Source of the DNA: Oceanicoccus sp. KOV_DT_Chl
Lineage (GTDB): Bacteria > Pseudomonadota > Gammaproteobacteria > Pseudomonadales > Dasaniaceae
DNA length: 64,000 nt
Assembly (NCBI RefSeq): GCF_900120175.1
Contig: NZ_FQLF01000002.1
Coordinates: 1,860,001 to 1,924,000 of the forward strand
Reading direction: 5' to 3'
The notes under the pieces: model-generated
Database searches by the model: none
The model's input: the letters and a program-made list of their open reading frames with translations, nothing else
What the model was told of the DNA's origin: nothing
In this document: positions 38,072 through 47,123 of the stretch, in pieces
Layout of the letters: the number at the start of each line of letters is the position of its first letter
Numbering within the stretch: the stretch's first letter is position 1
Position numbers and translations under genes: made by a program

Positions 38072-39280
38072 ATGAAGATATTAGATAAAACTATTTGTGT
38101 TTTGGGTTTAGGTTATATAGGGCTACCCACAGCATCATTGTTAGGTACAAAAGGTTATAAAGTCCATGGGGTAGATGTGTCAGAAAACGTGGTAAACACG
38201 ATTAATGATGGTCGCATTCATATCGTCGAACCTGACTTAGATGTCATGGTTAAATCTGCAGTCAACTCTGGTAATTTAAAAGCTAGTTTAGAGCCTTGTG
38301 AAGCAGATATTTTTATCATCGCAGTGCCAACTCCTTTTAAAGACGGCAAGAAGCCAGATTTAAGCTATGTTGCTCAGGCTACAGAGAAAATAGCGCCCTT
38401 TGTAAAAAGTGGAAATCTAGTTATTCTGGAGTCTACAAGCCCCGTAGGAACTACCAATGAAGTTGTTGCTGATATACTTGCTAATTATGGCTTGAAGCCC
38501 GGTGAAGATGTTTTTGTGGCGCATTGTCCCGAGCGTGTTTTACCTGGAAGAATCTTAATTGAGTTGGTCGAGAATGATCGTGTAGTAGGTGGTATTAACG
38601 AAGCATCAACTAAAGTTGCAGTAGATTTTTATCAGGAGTTTGTTCGTGGTGATGTCCTAGCTACTACGGCTAAAACTGCTGAAATGGTAAAATTAACAGA
38701 AAATTCATCACGCGATGTTCAAATTGCTTTTGCAAATGAGCTTTCTATGATTTGTGAAAGTGAAGGTATCAATACCTGGGAAGTCATAGGGCTTGCAAAT
38801 CGGCACCCTCGAGTAAACATTCTTCAGCCAGGTCCCGGCGTAGGCGGGCACTGCATAGCTGTTGACCCATGGTTTATTGTTGACCGCTCTCCTGACAAGG
38901 CTAGGCTTATTCGCACCGCGCGGGAAGTAAATGATTCTAAGCCTGATTGGGTTATTGATCGTGTTAAAAATTGCGCCGACAAGTTCAAAAATCCAACTAT
39001 AGCTTGTCTGGGCTTGGCTTTTAAAGCTGATGTTGATGATCTCCGAGAATCACCAGCGTTTGATATAGTACAAAAGCTAAAGGCTGACAGCATAGGTAAT
39101 CTTTTAGTTTGTGAGCCAAATCTCAAACAACATAAAGACTTCGATTTGGTTACTTTAGAAGTGGCTATAAGAGATGCGGATATTGTTTTACTTTTAGTTG
39201 ACCACAAACAGTTCAACCACTTGAAGGTTATAGATTTTAAAGAGCGGGTATTAATTGATACTCGAGGTGTAATTAAGTGA
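38072..39280 (+). CDS. wecC: UDP-N-acetyl-D-mannosamine dehydrogenase
   Basis: Oxidises UDP-ManNAc to UDP-ManNAcA with two NAD. It is 402 residues. The Rossmann motif [19 protein letters not shown] starts at residue 11. [11 protein letters not shown] and the active-site [15 protein letters not shown] (catalytic Cys) are intact, and the C-terminal domain has [17 protein letters not shown]. It overlaps wecB by four bases (GTGA), so the two steps UDP-GlcNAc to UDP-ManNAc to UDP-ManNAcA are coupled. This predicts a mannosaminuronic acid in the polymer. Confidence 0.94.
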   Translation: MKILDKTICVLGLGYIGLPTASLLGTKGYKVHGVDVSENVVNTINDGRIHIVEPDLDVMVKSAVNSGNLKASLEPCEADIFIIAVPTPFKDGKKPDLSYVAQATEKIAPFVKSGNLVILESTSPVGTTNEVVADILANYGLKPGEDVFVAHCPERVLPGRILIELVENDRVVGGINEASTKVAVDFYQEFVRGDVLATTAKTAEMVKLTENSSRDVQIAFANELSMICESEGINTWEVIGLANRHPRVNILQPGPGVGGHCIAVDPWFIVDRSPDKARLIRTAREVNDSKPDWVIDRVKNCADKFKNPTIACLGLAFKADVDDLRESPAFDIVQKLKADSIGNLLVCEPNLKQHKDFDLVTLEVAIRDADIVLLLVDHKQFNHLKVIDFKERVLIDTRGVIK

Positions 39281-40449
39281 CCATCAAAGTGATGACAATA
39301 TTTGGTACGCGTCCTGAAGCCATTAAAATGGCGCCTCTTGTTATCGGTCTTAATGAGGCTGACGGGATTGAATCAATATTATGTGTTACTGCGCAGCATC
39401 GTGAGATGTTGGATCAGGTGTTAAATCTTTTTGGTTTGAAGCCAAATCATGATCTTGATTTAATGGCACCTGGCCAGGACTTATTTGATATTACTACGCG
39501 ATGCTTGCTTGGCTTAAGAGAGGTGTTTCGAACCGATCGACCAGACCTAGTGTTAGTTCATGGAGATACTACAACCTGTTTTGCTGCAGGCTTGGCAGCA
39601 TTTTATGAAAATATCCCAGTAGGCCATGTTGAGGCGGGGTTAAGAACTGGCAATCTCCAAGCGCCTTTCCCGGAAGAAGCCAATCGTAGTTTAGTGGGGC
39701 GAATAACAAACTACCATTTTGCACCTACCTCGTTAGCAAAAAATAATTTACTTGCAGAAAACATAAAAGAAGAGACTGTGTGGGTAACAGGAAATACTGT
39801 GATTGACGCTCTATTGATAGTGCGTGATATCGTAGAAAATTATCCTGACGGGCATTGGGTAAATCAATTCGGGAAGCCTTTATTTGAGAGAATAAGTAGC
39901 ACTAATAGAAAACTTATTTTAATCACTGGCCATAGACGAGAAAACTTTGGGCAGGGATTTATTGATTTATGTTCTGCAATACGTGAACTTGCAGAATGCC
40001 ATCCAGAGTGGGATCTGGTATATCCGGTCCATCTTAATCCCAATGTACAAAAGCCAGTATATGAAATACTAGATGGGCTAAAAAACGTAAATCTTATTGA
40101 GCCGCTCGATTATGAGCCATTCGTTTGGATGATGAATCAGAGTGATTTAATATTAACGGACTCTGGCGGTATTCAGGAAGAGGGGCCTGCTTTAGGAAAG
40201 CCAGTATTGGTTATGCGTGAGGTGACAGAAAGGCCAGAGGCAGTTGACGCAGGAACAGTGCTTTTGGTGGGGACTAACCGAGAAAAAATTGTTACCGCCG
40301 TAGAAAATGTTATGGGTGACAAGGCCAAATATATAGCTATGTCGCGTGCTCATAACCCTTATGGTGATGGGCTGGCGGTGGAAAGAATCGTCCGCGCTAT
40401 TTCATCTGGCTTTTTACCGACTAATAGTGAAGATCAGTGGACTATATAA
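39277..40449 (+). CDS. wecB: UDP-N-acetylglucosamine 2-epimerase
   Basis: Converts UDP-GlcNAc to UDP-ManNAc. It is 390 residues, with the N-terminal [14 protein letters not shown] and the conserved [43 protein letters not shown] and [20 protein letters not shown]. All match the non-hydrolysing epimerase family. The start is GTG 39277, inside the last codons of wecC (four-base overlap). It supplies the substrate of WecC. Confidence 0.96.
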   Translation: MTIKVMTIFGTRPEAIKMAPLVIGLNEADGIESILCVTAQHREMLDQVLNLFGLKPNHDLDLMAPGQDLFDITTRCLLGLREVFRTDRPDLVLVHGDTTTCFAAGLAAFYENIPVGHVEAGLRTGNLQAPFPEEANRSLVGRITNYHFAPTSLAKNNLLAENIKEETVWVTGNTVIDALLIVRDIVENYPDGHWVNQFGKPLFERISSTNRKLILITGHRRENFGQGFIDLCSAIRELAECHPEWDLVYPVHLNPNVQKPVYEILDGLKNVNLIEPLDYEPFVWMMNQSDLILTDSGGIQEEGPALGKPVLVMREVTERPEAVDAGTVLLVGTNREKIVTAVENVMGDKAKYIAMSRAHNPYGDGLAVERIVRAISSGFLPTNSEDQWTI

Positions 40450-40456
40450 TAGACGT

Positions 40457-41260
40457 ATGAAGAAAGCATTTGTCAATTCCTTGCCAAAATCAGGAACCAA
40501 CCTTGTTGGTAAATGCCTCGAGCTTTTTGAATATCAACAACTACATGGATTTGCTTCTAGTGAGGTATTGAGCAATACCTTCAAGGCGAAAATAAAACGA
40601 TTGCTCTGGATGCCATGGAAACAAGGCTATCTTATTGGTATTGATACCCCCGTTGAAATATCGCGCAGTGCTATTAACAAGCGTCTTGATGCGGTTGGGC
40701 CTGATCAGTTTTTATTTGGACACGTTGGTTATACATCTGACTTTTTGGCTAAAGTACGGGAGAAAGAGTTCGTGCTCTTTGTGATGCTGCGAGATCCTAG
40801 GGCGGTGCTAAATTCCTTTGTGCATTATGTGGTATCAAATAAGCGGCACGTAATGCATGAAGAGTTTTTAAAAATGACAGTTGATCAGCGCTATAGAGCG
40901 GCTTTGTATGGTTGTCATGGAGTGGACGCTAGCCTTGAGTCGCTAAAGATTCGTTGTAGTTCATTAAATCCTTGGATAGAGTCAAGCGATGTTACATTAT
41001 TGCAGTATGAGCAGTTAGTTGGAGATAAGGGGGGGGGTTGTCAGGAGGCGCAGAGGAGGTCACTGGTTGTGTTGTGCAAGGCATTAGAGATACCCGTTAA
41101 TGGTATTGAGGGAGTAATAGATGAGTTGCATGGGCCAGGTCGAGTGACTTTTAGGAAGGGGCAAATAGATTCATGGAGAGAAGAGATACCTTTAAGTTTG
41201 CAGGCAGAAATTAATCAAGAGCTGGCGGGTATTTTACAAGCATGGAATTATGCAGTGTAA
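40457..41260 (+). CDS. Sulfotransferase of the exopolysaccharide cluster (first)
   Basis: A 267-residue sulfotransferase-fold protein with the PAPS 5'-loop VNSLPKSGTNLVGK at residues 6-19, the 3'-phosphate region MLRDPRAVLNSFVHY, and a C-terminal VTFRKGQIDSWREEI typical of the family. LVGDKGGG is encoded by a run of nine G (41029-41037) and the frame stays intact across it. I take ATG 40457, 7 bp after the wecB stop; an in-frame start inside wecB is not needed. It likely sulfates a sugar of the polymer or its lipid-linked repeat unit. Confidence 0.87.
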   Translation: MKKAFVNSLPKSGTNLVGKCLELFEYQQLHGFASSEVLSNTFKAKIKRLLWMPWKQGYLIGIDTPVEISRSAINKRLDAVGPDQFLFGHVGYTSDFLAKVREKEFVLFVMLRDPRAVLNSFVHYVVSNKRHVMHEEFLKMTVDQRYRAALYGCHGVDASLESLKIRCSSLNPWIESSDVTLLQYEQLVGDKGGGCQEAQRRSLVVLCKALEIPVNGIEGVIDELHGPGRVTFRKGQIDSWREEIPLSLQAEINQELAGILQAWNYAV

Positions 41261-41314
41261 ATATCATGACTTTGCCATAACGATAATCGCAATTAAATTA
41301 TTAAAAGTGTCCCT

Positions 41315-42685
41315 GTGCCAAAAAATAAAAAAATAAATATGATCAGGGAAAGGCTACTCAAGGGGGGGGCGATAGTTTTTCTTGGCAAACTATTCTCAGC
41401 ATTTTCTTTGTTAGTCGTTAATGCGCTATTAGCAAGGTTGCTACAACCTGAGGAATATGGCGCATATTTTTTAACATTAAGCTTAGTAACTACCGCTGCA
41501 ATGTTTGGTCAGCTCGGTTTAAATCGGGCGGTAGTAAAATTTGTCGCAGAGGCGTTAGCCAAAGGTAAACCTGGACAAGCTAAGTGGGTGATTCATAAAG
41601 TTCTGATTATTTGTCTTTGTTGCGCCCTGGCCGTTGGTTTATCGATATATGCAGGCCTAGGCAATTGGCTTGCCGAGTCAGTCTTTCATTCCAAACCTAT
41701 GGCGCAGGTAGTCTGGTTAATTTCAGTTTGGGTAGTGATTTTCTCAATGCAAGGTTTGTTTGGAGAGATATTCAGAGGTTTGCACAAAATTACCTTCGCA
41801 ACATTATTTAGTGGATTGTGCACAGGCGTGTTTTCTGCAGTGGCATTTACCTTGCTTTGGTTATTAAATAGCGAGGCGAGCTTTGAAGAGGTTATTATCA
41901 TTTCTATGCTTTCGGGGTTAGCTAGTCTTATCTTAGCAAATATATTCCTGCATGGTGATATTGGGCAGCATACCTCTGCTAGTAATATTGATGTTGCTCA
42001 GGTATTAAAGCTGGCAATGCCGATGTTTATCACCGGTTTTTCGTTATTTGGTGTGCGGGAAATGCATATGTGGGTATTGGGCGTTTTTCAACCAGACAGC
42101 GATGTAGCATTGTATGGTGCATGCACTAGGCTCATGACCTTGTTGACTATGCCGCTGCTAATCGTAAATGCGGTATTGCCTGCAACGATTGTTGAATTAA
42201 ACACGCAAGGCAAAACGAAGAAATTACAAGAAGTATTGAGAAATAGCGCAACTCTAGCCACGGCCCCAGCAGTATTAGGTTTTATAGTCGTGTTGTTATT
42301 TGGTACAGAAATACTAGAACTTGTTTTTGGTAGTTATTACCAGCAGGCATCTCACTTACTATTACTGCTGGCTGGGATTGCTGTGATTAATGTTTTGGTT
42401 GGGTCCCCTGGTATGTTATTGATGATGACTGGGCATGAAAAGCAAGTTATGTGGTCTGCCTTGCTTGCGGGTCTAGGTGGTGTGTTTGCTAGTGTGATAA
42501 TGACGAATATATATGGTCTTATAGGTGTGGGTATTGGCCTAGGTGTAGGTATAGTGAGCCACAATATATATATTTGGTATTACGCTAGGCGAAAATTGAG
42601 TATAAATACCCACGGTGGGTGGCTGCAATTACTTAACATGCTACGTTGGGCAATGCAGTATCTACAACACAACAACACAAAGTGA
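41315..42685 (+). CDS. Polysaccharide flippase (Wzx/MATE-like)
   Basis: A 456-residue membrane protein with about twelve to fourteen helices, starting KGGAIVFLGKLFSAFSLLVVNALLARLL, the usual opening of oligosaccharide flippases (quoted in part). The early motif LQPEEYGAYFLTLSL is conserved. It should move the lipid-linked repeat unit across the inner membrane. The start is GTG 41315 or ATG 41339. An eight-G run at 41362-41369 lies within the coding frame and causes no break. It stands between a sulfotransferase and WecG. Confidence 0.88.
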   Translation: MPKNKKINMIRERLLKGGAIVFLGKLFSAFSLLVVNALLARLLQPEEYGAYFLTLSLVTTAAMFGQLGLNRAVVKFVAEALAKGKPGQAKWVIHKVLIICLCCALAVGLSIYAGLGNWLAESVFHSKPMAQVVWLISVWVVIFSMQGLFGEIFRGLHKITFATLFSGLCTGVFSAVAFTLLWLLNSEASFEEVIIISMLSGLASLILANIFLHGDIGQHTSASNIDVAQVLKLAMPMFITGFSLFGVREMHMWVLGVFQPDSDVALYGACTRLMTLLTMPLLIVNAVLPATIVELNTQGKTKKLQEVLRNSATLATAPAVLGFIVVLLFGTEILELVFGSYYQQASHLLLLLAGIAVINVLVGSPGMLLMMTGHEKQVMWSALLAGLGGVFASVIMTNIYGLIGVGIGLGVGIVSHNIYIWYYARRKLSINTHGGWLQLLNMLRWAMQYLQHNNTK

Positions 42686-42696
42686 TTTTTTAGTTA

Positions 42697-43467
42697 ATGA
42701 CAACAATAAAGCGCTATAAAATACTGGATTGTTCGATTTCTGCAGTTGATACTCGTCTTGCTTTTGATGCTTGTATAGAAAGAATAAATAGCGGCGAGGG
42801 TGGCTATGTCTGTTTTTCAAATGTGCATGCTGTGGTCACTGCAAGAAAAGACCTGCTTTTAAGACGGGCTACTAATAACGCATTTATTGCCTCTCCTGAT
42901 GGCAGGCCTTTGTCCGTAGTTGGCAAGTGGCGTGGCGTGGATGTACAACAAGTAGCAGGCCCTGATTTTTTACCGTATATGATGGAGCATGCTGCAGATG
43001 GCAAACACTTTTTTATGGGATCAACTGAAGACACGTTGGTTAAATTGAAAGATGCCTTAGGTAGTAGCTTCCCCCAAGCGGATATCGTTGGGCTTTATTC
43101 GCCGCCTTTTGGGCCAATGTCTCAAGCAGAGAACAATAAAATTCATAAAATGATTGTTGATGCCGGAGCCAATATAGTTTGGGTAGGACTTGGGGCACCC
43201 AAACAAGAGTGCTGGATGGCGGATAACTGGCAGCAACTGAGGCCGGCCTTGTTATTTGGTGTGGGTGCAGCATTTGATTTTCACGCTGGGAAAATAAATC
43301 GGGCGCCAGAGTTTATGAGGAGAAGTGGTTTAGAGTGGCTGCACCGCTTATTTAGTGAACCGAAGCGATTATGGAAAAGATATCTCGTCACTAATAGCCT
43401 GTTTATTTTCTATTTATGTGTAGATGGCTTGTCATCAATGTTTAAAAAACATGGTAGTAGTAAATGA
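42697..43467 (+). CDS. WecG/TagA/CpsF family glycosyltransferase
   Basis: A 256-residue glycosyltransferase (GT26). Typical motifs are NVHAVVTARKD, ASPDGRPLSVVGKW, VAGPDFLPYMM, GLYSPPFGPM and VWVGLGAPKQECWM. Characterised members add ManNAc or ManNAcA to undecaprenyl-PP-GlcNAc, which agrees with wecB and wecC nearby, so the second sugar of the repeat unit is probably ManNAcA. The stop overlaps the ATG of the next sulfotransferase (ATGA). Confidence 0.92.
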   Translation: MTTIKRYKILDCSISAVDTRLAFDACIERINSGEGGYVCFSNVHAVVTARKDLLLRRATNNAFIASPDGRPLSVVGKWRGVDVQQVAGPDFLPYMMEHAADGKHFFMGSTEDTLVKLKDALGSSFPQADIVGLYSPPFGPMSQAENNKIHKMIVDAGANIVWVGLGAPKQECWMADNWQQLRPALLFGVGAAFDFHAGKINRAPEFMRRSGLEWLHRLFSEPKRLWKRYLVTNSLFIFYLCVDGLSSMFKKHGSSK

Positions 43468-44450
43468 AGCCTGAACCATTATTTATTTTCTCGCAACCTC
43501 GGGCGGGCTCAACACTTCTGCAAAAAATGTTAATGGCTCATCCTGAAATGGAGTCTATTGCCGAGCCTTGGTTGTTACTTCCGATGTTATATGCCACTAA
43601 AGCAGATGGTTTGATGGCTGAGTATAATCAGGAGGCCTCATCACAGGCGATTAGTGAGTTTGTAGAAAGTCTTCCCAATAAGCAGGATGATTATCTAGCC
43701 GCTATAGCCGATTGGGCACAAGGGCTTTATGAAAAGGGCTGCAAGGGCCGGCCTGTATATTTTATTGATAAGTCTCCGCGTTACTACCTAGTGTTGCCTG
43801 AAATAATAAGGGCATTTCCTGCTGCAAAATTTATTTTTCTATTTCGCAATCCGCTGTCGGTCTATTCGTCCATCTTAAAAACTTGGTGCCAAGGTCGTTT
43901 TCTTTACCAACATACATTTATGCAGGACATTAATACAGCGCCAGTGCTTTTGGTTGAGGCTCTCAATAGTATAAGCGAAGACAGGCGGCTTCATGTGAAT
44001 TATGAGCAGCTTGTTTTAGCGCCGGAGCAAGTATTATCTGATATCTGTGAGTATTTGGGGTTGGGCTATACCGAGCAAATGCTTAAGCAGTACAGCGTAC
44101 AGGATCTTCGCGGTAGTTTGGGGGATAAGTGGGGAAATAAACAATATAGCGGTGTTGCTAGTGCCAGCATTGAGAAATGGATAACAAGTTTTGATAGCTG
44201 GTATCGGGTAAAAGTAGCCCAAGCCTATATTGAAAGGCTGGGTGACGATACTCTTAGTGCTATGGGTTATTCAAAGAATAAATTATTGGGCGAGCTTAAA
44301 GTTGAGGCCACTCATAAAATTGGCATTAGAGATATGCTTGATTATGTTATAAGTGAATGTTTTAGACGCTTAAACGGAGAGTTTTTTGTGAGAATGTGGA
44401 AAGACAGAAATAGCACAGATAAAAAGTTAAAGTATCGTATTTATAAATAA
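43464..44450 (+). CDS. Sulfotransferase of the exopolysaccharide cluster (second)
   Basis: A 328-residue sulfotransferase. The PAPS 5'-loop is FSQPRAGSTLLQKMLMAHP (residues about 6-24) and the 3'-phosphate region is FLFRNPLSVYSSILKTW near residue 130. The central IDKSPRYY and the later WITSFDSWYRVKVAQAY are also family-like. It is translationally coupled to wecG by a four-base overlap, strong evidence that sulfation belongs to synthesis of this polymer. It differs clearly from the sulfotransferase at 40457, so two positions may be modified. Confidence 0.88.
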   Translation: MKPEPLFIFSQPRAGSTLLQKMLMAHPEMESIAEPWLLLPMLYATKADGLMAEYNQEASSQAISEFVESLPNKQDDYLAAIADWAQGLYEKGCKGRPVYFIDKSPRYYLVLPEIIRAFPAAKFIFLFRNPLSVYSSILKTWCQGRFLYQHTFMQDINTAPVLLVEALNSISEDRRLHVNYEQLVLAPEQVLSDICEYLGLGYTEQMLKQYSVQDLRGSLGDKWGNKQYSGVASASIEKWITSFDSWYRVKVAQAYIERLGDDTLSAMGYSKNKLLGELKVEATHKIGIRDMLDYVISECFRRLNGEFFVRMWKDRNSTDKKLKYRIYK

Positions 44451-44466
44451 GAAAAAATAGGAAGTT

Positions 44467-45339
44467 ATGAATAATGTTCACTATGGCAGCATCGCTGTTG
44501 TTCTAACATGTTTTAATAGAAAGGAAAAAACCGTTGATTGCTTGCGCAATTTCTTTGCATCGGTTGCCCATGTCAATATTTATCCGACTGTGTATCTAGT
44601 TGATGATGGTAGTAGCGATGGCACCGGCGAAGTTGTGAAGGCTGCCTTTCCTCAAGTGAACATTCTCACTGGAGATGGAAACTTGTTTTGGAATGGCGGT
44701 ATGCGTAAGGGGTTGGCTGCGGCGATGGAAAAGGGTTTTGATTTTTACTTGTGGTTGAATGACGATACTATTTTATATGAATCAGCTATGGCTGATATGT
44801 TTTGTTGCTTTGAGGAACGCTCCAAGCACGAAGAAAATAGCTTAATCGTTGTTGGCGCCACGAAAGATGTTGGATCAGATAAAATAACTTATGGTGGGGT
44901 TCGGAGAGAGTCAAAATGGCGACCGGTGCGATTTCGCTTAATGGCGCTAGGTGCTGTTTCAACAGCCTGTGATTCGATGAACGGTAACTGTGTTATGGTC
45001 ACTTCAGCGGCGGCCGATGTTTTAGGCAACCTTGAGGCAGGTTTTACCCATGGTATGGGTGATATCGATTATGGTCTGCGAGCTAAAAAGGCCGGTATTG
45101 GTTTGTGGGTGCCGCCTGTTTATGTTGGAGAGTGTCCGAATAATCCAATTTTTGGGTCGTTCGATGATGTAAGTCTTCCTCTAAGTGAACGGTGGAGAAA
45201 AATACGTTCACCTAAAGGGTTACCGTTTCAGACATGGTACGTTTTAACCAGACGGCACGCAGGTTTGCTATGGCCCGTATATTTTTTATGGCCATACCTA
45301 AGAGTGGTTTTTAGTTCGCTGAAGTATTCACAGAAGTAA
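44467..45339 (+). CDS. Glycosyltransferase family 2
   Basis: A 290-residue GT-A glycosyltransferase. The N-terminus IAVVLTCFNRKEKTVDCL is followed by the nucleotide site YLVDDGSSDGTGEVV and LTGDGNLFWNGGMRKG. A DxD-like WLNDDTILY lies near residue 97 and a likely catalytic HGMGDIDYGLRAKKAG near 197. It resembles rhamnosyltransferase-type enzymes, but the sugar cannot be told from sequence. No membrane helix is needed for its role at the inner face of the membrane. Confidence 0.88.
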   Translation: MNNVHYGSIAVVLTCFNRKEKTVDCLRNFFASVAHVNIYPTVYLVDDGSSDGTGEVVKAAFPQVNILTGDGNLFWNGGMRKGLAAAMEKGFDFYLWLNDDTILYESAMADMFCCFEERSKHEENSLIVVGATKDVGSDKITYGGVRRESKWRPVRFRLMALGAVSTACDSMNGNCVMVTSAAADVLGNLEAGFTHGMGDIDYGLRAKKAGIGLWVPPVYVGECPNNPIFGSFDDVSLPLSERWRKIRSPKGLPFQTWYVLTRRHAGLLWPVYFLWPYLRVVFSSLKYSQK

Positions 45340-45372
45340 AAGATGTTAAATAAAAATATTTAGGAAAATGTG

Positions 45373-45984
45373 ATGTTTTCATATGTGCTGGCAGTGATAA
45401 GGCGATTACGAACAGCCTATGTAGTTTTTAGGTGTCGAAGATTTATGTCAGTAGGCAAAGGGTTGCATATAGGAAAAACCCCTCTTTTTTGGGCGGCTGA
45501 AAAAATCACTATCGCCGATAATGTTTATATTGGTAAAGATGTAAATATTGAATGTAATTGCCAGATAGGGAGTTACGTTCTAATTGCAAATCGGGTGGCA
45601 CTCTTGGGTAGAATGGATCATGACTTTAGAGTCAAGGGCATTCCAGTTAGGTTTTCGCCCTGGGTTGGCAGTAAAAAAAATCTAAGTCCGTTCTCTGGAG
45701 ACAAGGTGGTTATCGAGGATGATGTGTGGTTGGGTTACGGTGTAATAGTGCTTACAGGAGTTACTATTGGTAAGGGCTCTATTATTGCTGCAGGGTCATT
45801 AGTAACAAAGGACATCCCTCCATATTCTATAGCAGCAGGCTCTCCAGTGAGAGTGATAAAAAAACGCTTTGAAAGAGAAGCAGATATTTTAGAGCATGAA
45901 GCGTTAATAGCTACTGGCAGTTTTAAGTTCTCTGAACGCGGATTTGATCACTTTGTTATTGAACCTGGTAGATATGACAAGTAA
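45373..45984 (+). CDS. Hexapeptide-repeat sugar acyltransferase
   Basis: A 203-residue left-handed beta-helix acyltransferase. Hexapeptide repeats run through ITIADNVYIGKDVNI, CQIGSYVLIANRVAL, VVIEDDVWLGYGVIVL and VTIGKGSIIAAGSLV, and it ends with the usual PPYSIAAGSPVRVIKKRF. It is similar to maltose/NodL-type O-acetyltransferases and so probably O-acetylates a sugar. A GTG one codon upstream is also possible; AGGAAAA precedes. Confidence 0.88.
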   Translation: MFSYVLAVIRRLRTAYVVFRCRRFMSVGKGLHIGKTPLFWAAEKITIADNVYIGKDVNIECNCQIGSYVLIANRVALLGRMDHDFRVKGIPVRFSPWVGSKKNLSPFSGDKVVIEDDVWLGYGVIVLTGVTIGKGSIIAAGSLVTKDIPPYSIAAGSPVRVIKKRFEREADILEHEALIATGSFKFSERGFDHFVIEPGRYDK

Positions 45985-46007
45985 ATAAATAATTATTGAG
46001 GTGAAGA

Positions 46008-47123
46008 GTGGCTAAAAAAATATTGTATATATTCGATCGTGTAGCCCACTACCAAAAAGAGCTATTTGTTAATTTGGAGTCTGTCTTGGCTGAAAAGGGT
46101 GATAGTTTATATCTTTTATCTGGCTCTAAACCAGATGGTGCAACCGGAAGGGTGGGACTAGAAGATAAGATAGTCAAAAACGAATATAAATATATTTTTA
46201 AAGAATATATTGTAGGTGGGTTTACCTTTCGTTATCAAAAAAATGTCATAAAGCAAATTAAAGAGATTGACCCCGATGTAGTAGTTATAACTAGTCATGT
46301 AGGGAACATCATTGATTGGTATCTAATGTATTTAAAGCAGAAAATGGGGTTTAGATTAGTGGCTTGGCAGTGCGGCTATGAATTTAATCCCAGCAAAGCA
46401 AAAGATTTTTTATTGAATCGTTTTATACCAGGATTTGATTATCATCTTGCTTATCATTCCAATGCTGCAAATTATGCCTTGAATTATGGCGCTAGCAATT
46501 ATCAGGTGAAGGTAATTCATAACACTATTAATGAAGAAAAAATTATTTCTTTGGGGCGGGCTGAGGCCAGAGAAATAGTTAAAAAAACCATCCCTATTGC
46601 TGAAAAGAAAATTATTCTTTATGTGGGGGCCATACTTGAAGAGAAGCGTTTAAACTTATTAATAGATAGTATGGATTGTCTGGGAAGAGATGACTTACTT
46701 GCGATCATAGTCGGGGATGGCCCTTACCTTGATGATCTTAAGAAATATACAGGTGATAGAAAAAATATCGTTTTTACCGGTAGTATCGTAGAAGGCGTTG
46801 GTCCCTATTTTGATGTTGCTGACTGTTTTGTGCTACCTGGTACCGGCGGTCTGGCTATTAATGAGGCAATGGCGCATGCATGTCCCATTATTTCCGGTTA
46901 CGCAGATGGCAGTGCAGATGATTTAGTCATAGAAAGAGAAAATGGTTATCGACTAACGCAAGGCACAGCGCAAGAGTTAGCAGAAAAAATTATCGCGGTG
47001 ATCGATAGTGATGATGGCGGAAGAAGCTTAGGTGAGTATTCGGCCGAGCTAATTAACGGGAAGTTTTCTTTTAAGAACTTTATGGATCGTATTGTTTCTG
47101 GTCTGCAAGCAGTGCTCACTTAA
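46008..47123 (+). CDS. Glycosyltransferase family 4 (group 1)
   Basis: A 371-residue GT-B glycosyltransferase. The N-terminal half starts AKKILYIFDRVAHYQKEL; the C-terminal nucleotide-binding half has IILYVGAILEEKRLNLLIDS, AIIVGDGPYLDDL and the EX7E-like stretch VLPGTGGLAINEAMAH. It resembles transferases of O-antigen and capsule loci. The start is GTG 46008 with GAGGTGAAG before it. Its stop overlaps the ATG of the glycosidase gene (TAATG). Confidence 0.88.
   Translation: MAKKILYIFDRVAHYQKELFVNLESVLAEKGDSLYLLSGSKPDGATGRVGLEDKIVKNEYKYIFKEYIVGGFTFRYQKNVIKQIKEIDPDVVVITSHVGNIIDWYLMYLKQKMGFRLVAWQCGYEFNPSKAKDFLLNRFIPGFDYHLAYHSNAANYALNYGASNYQVKVIHNTINEEKIISLGRAEAREIVKKTIPIAEKKIILYVGAILEEKRLNLLIDSMDCLGRDDLLAIIVGDGPYLDDLKKYTGDRKNIVFTGSIVEGVGPYFDVADCFVLPGTGGLAINEAMAHACPIISGYADGSADDLVIERENGYRLTQGTAQELAEKIIAVIDSDDGGRSLGEYSAELINGKFSFKNFMDRIVSGLQAVLT

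Noticed and set aside
40346-40456. N-terminal extension of the first cluster sulfotransferase into wecB
   Set aside because: The added residues are a shadow of wecB; ATG 40457 puts the PAPS loop at the normal distance from the start.
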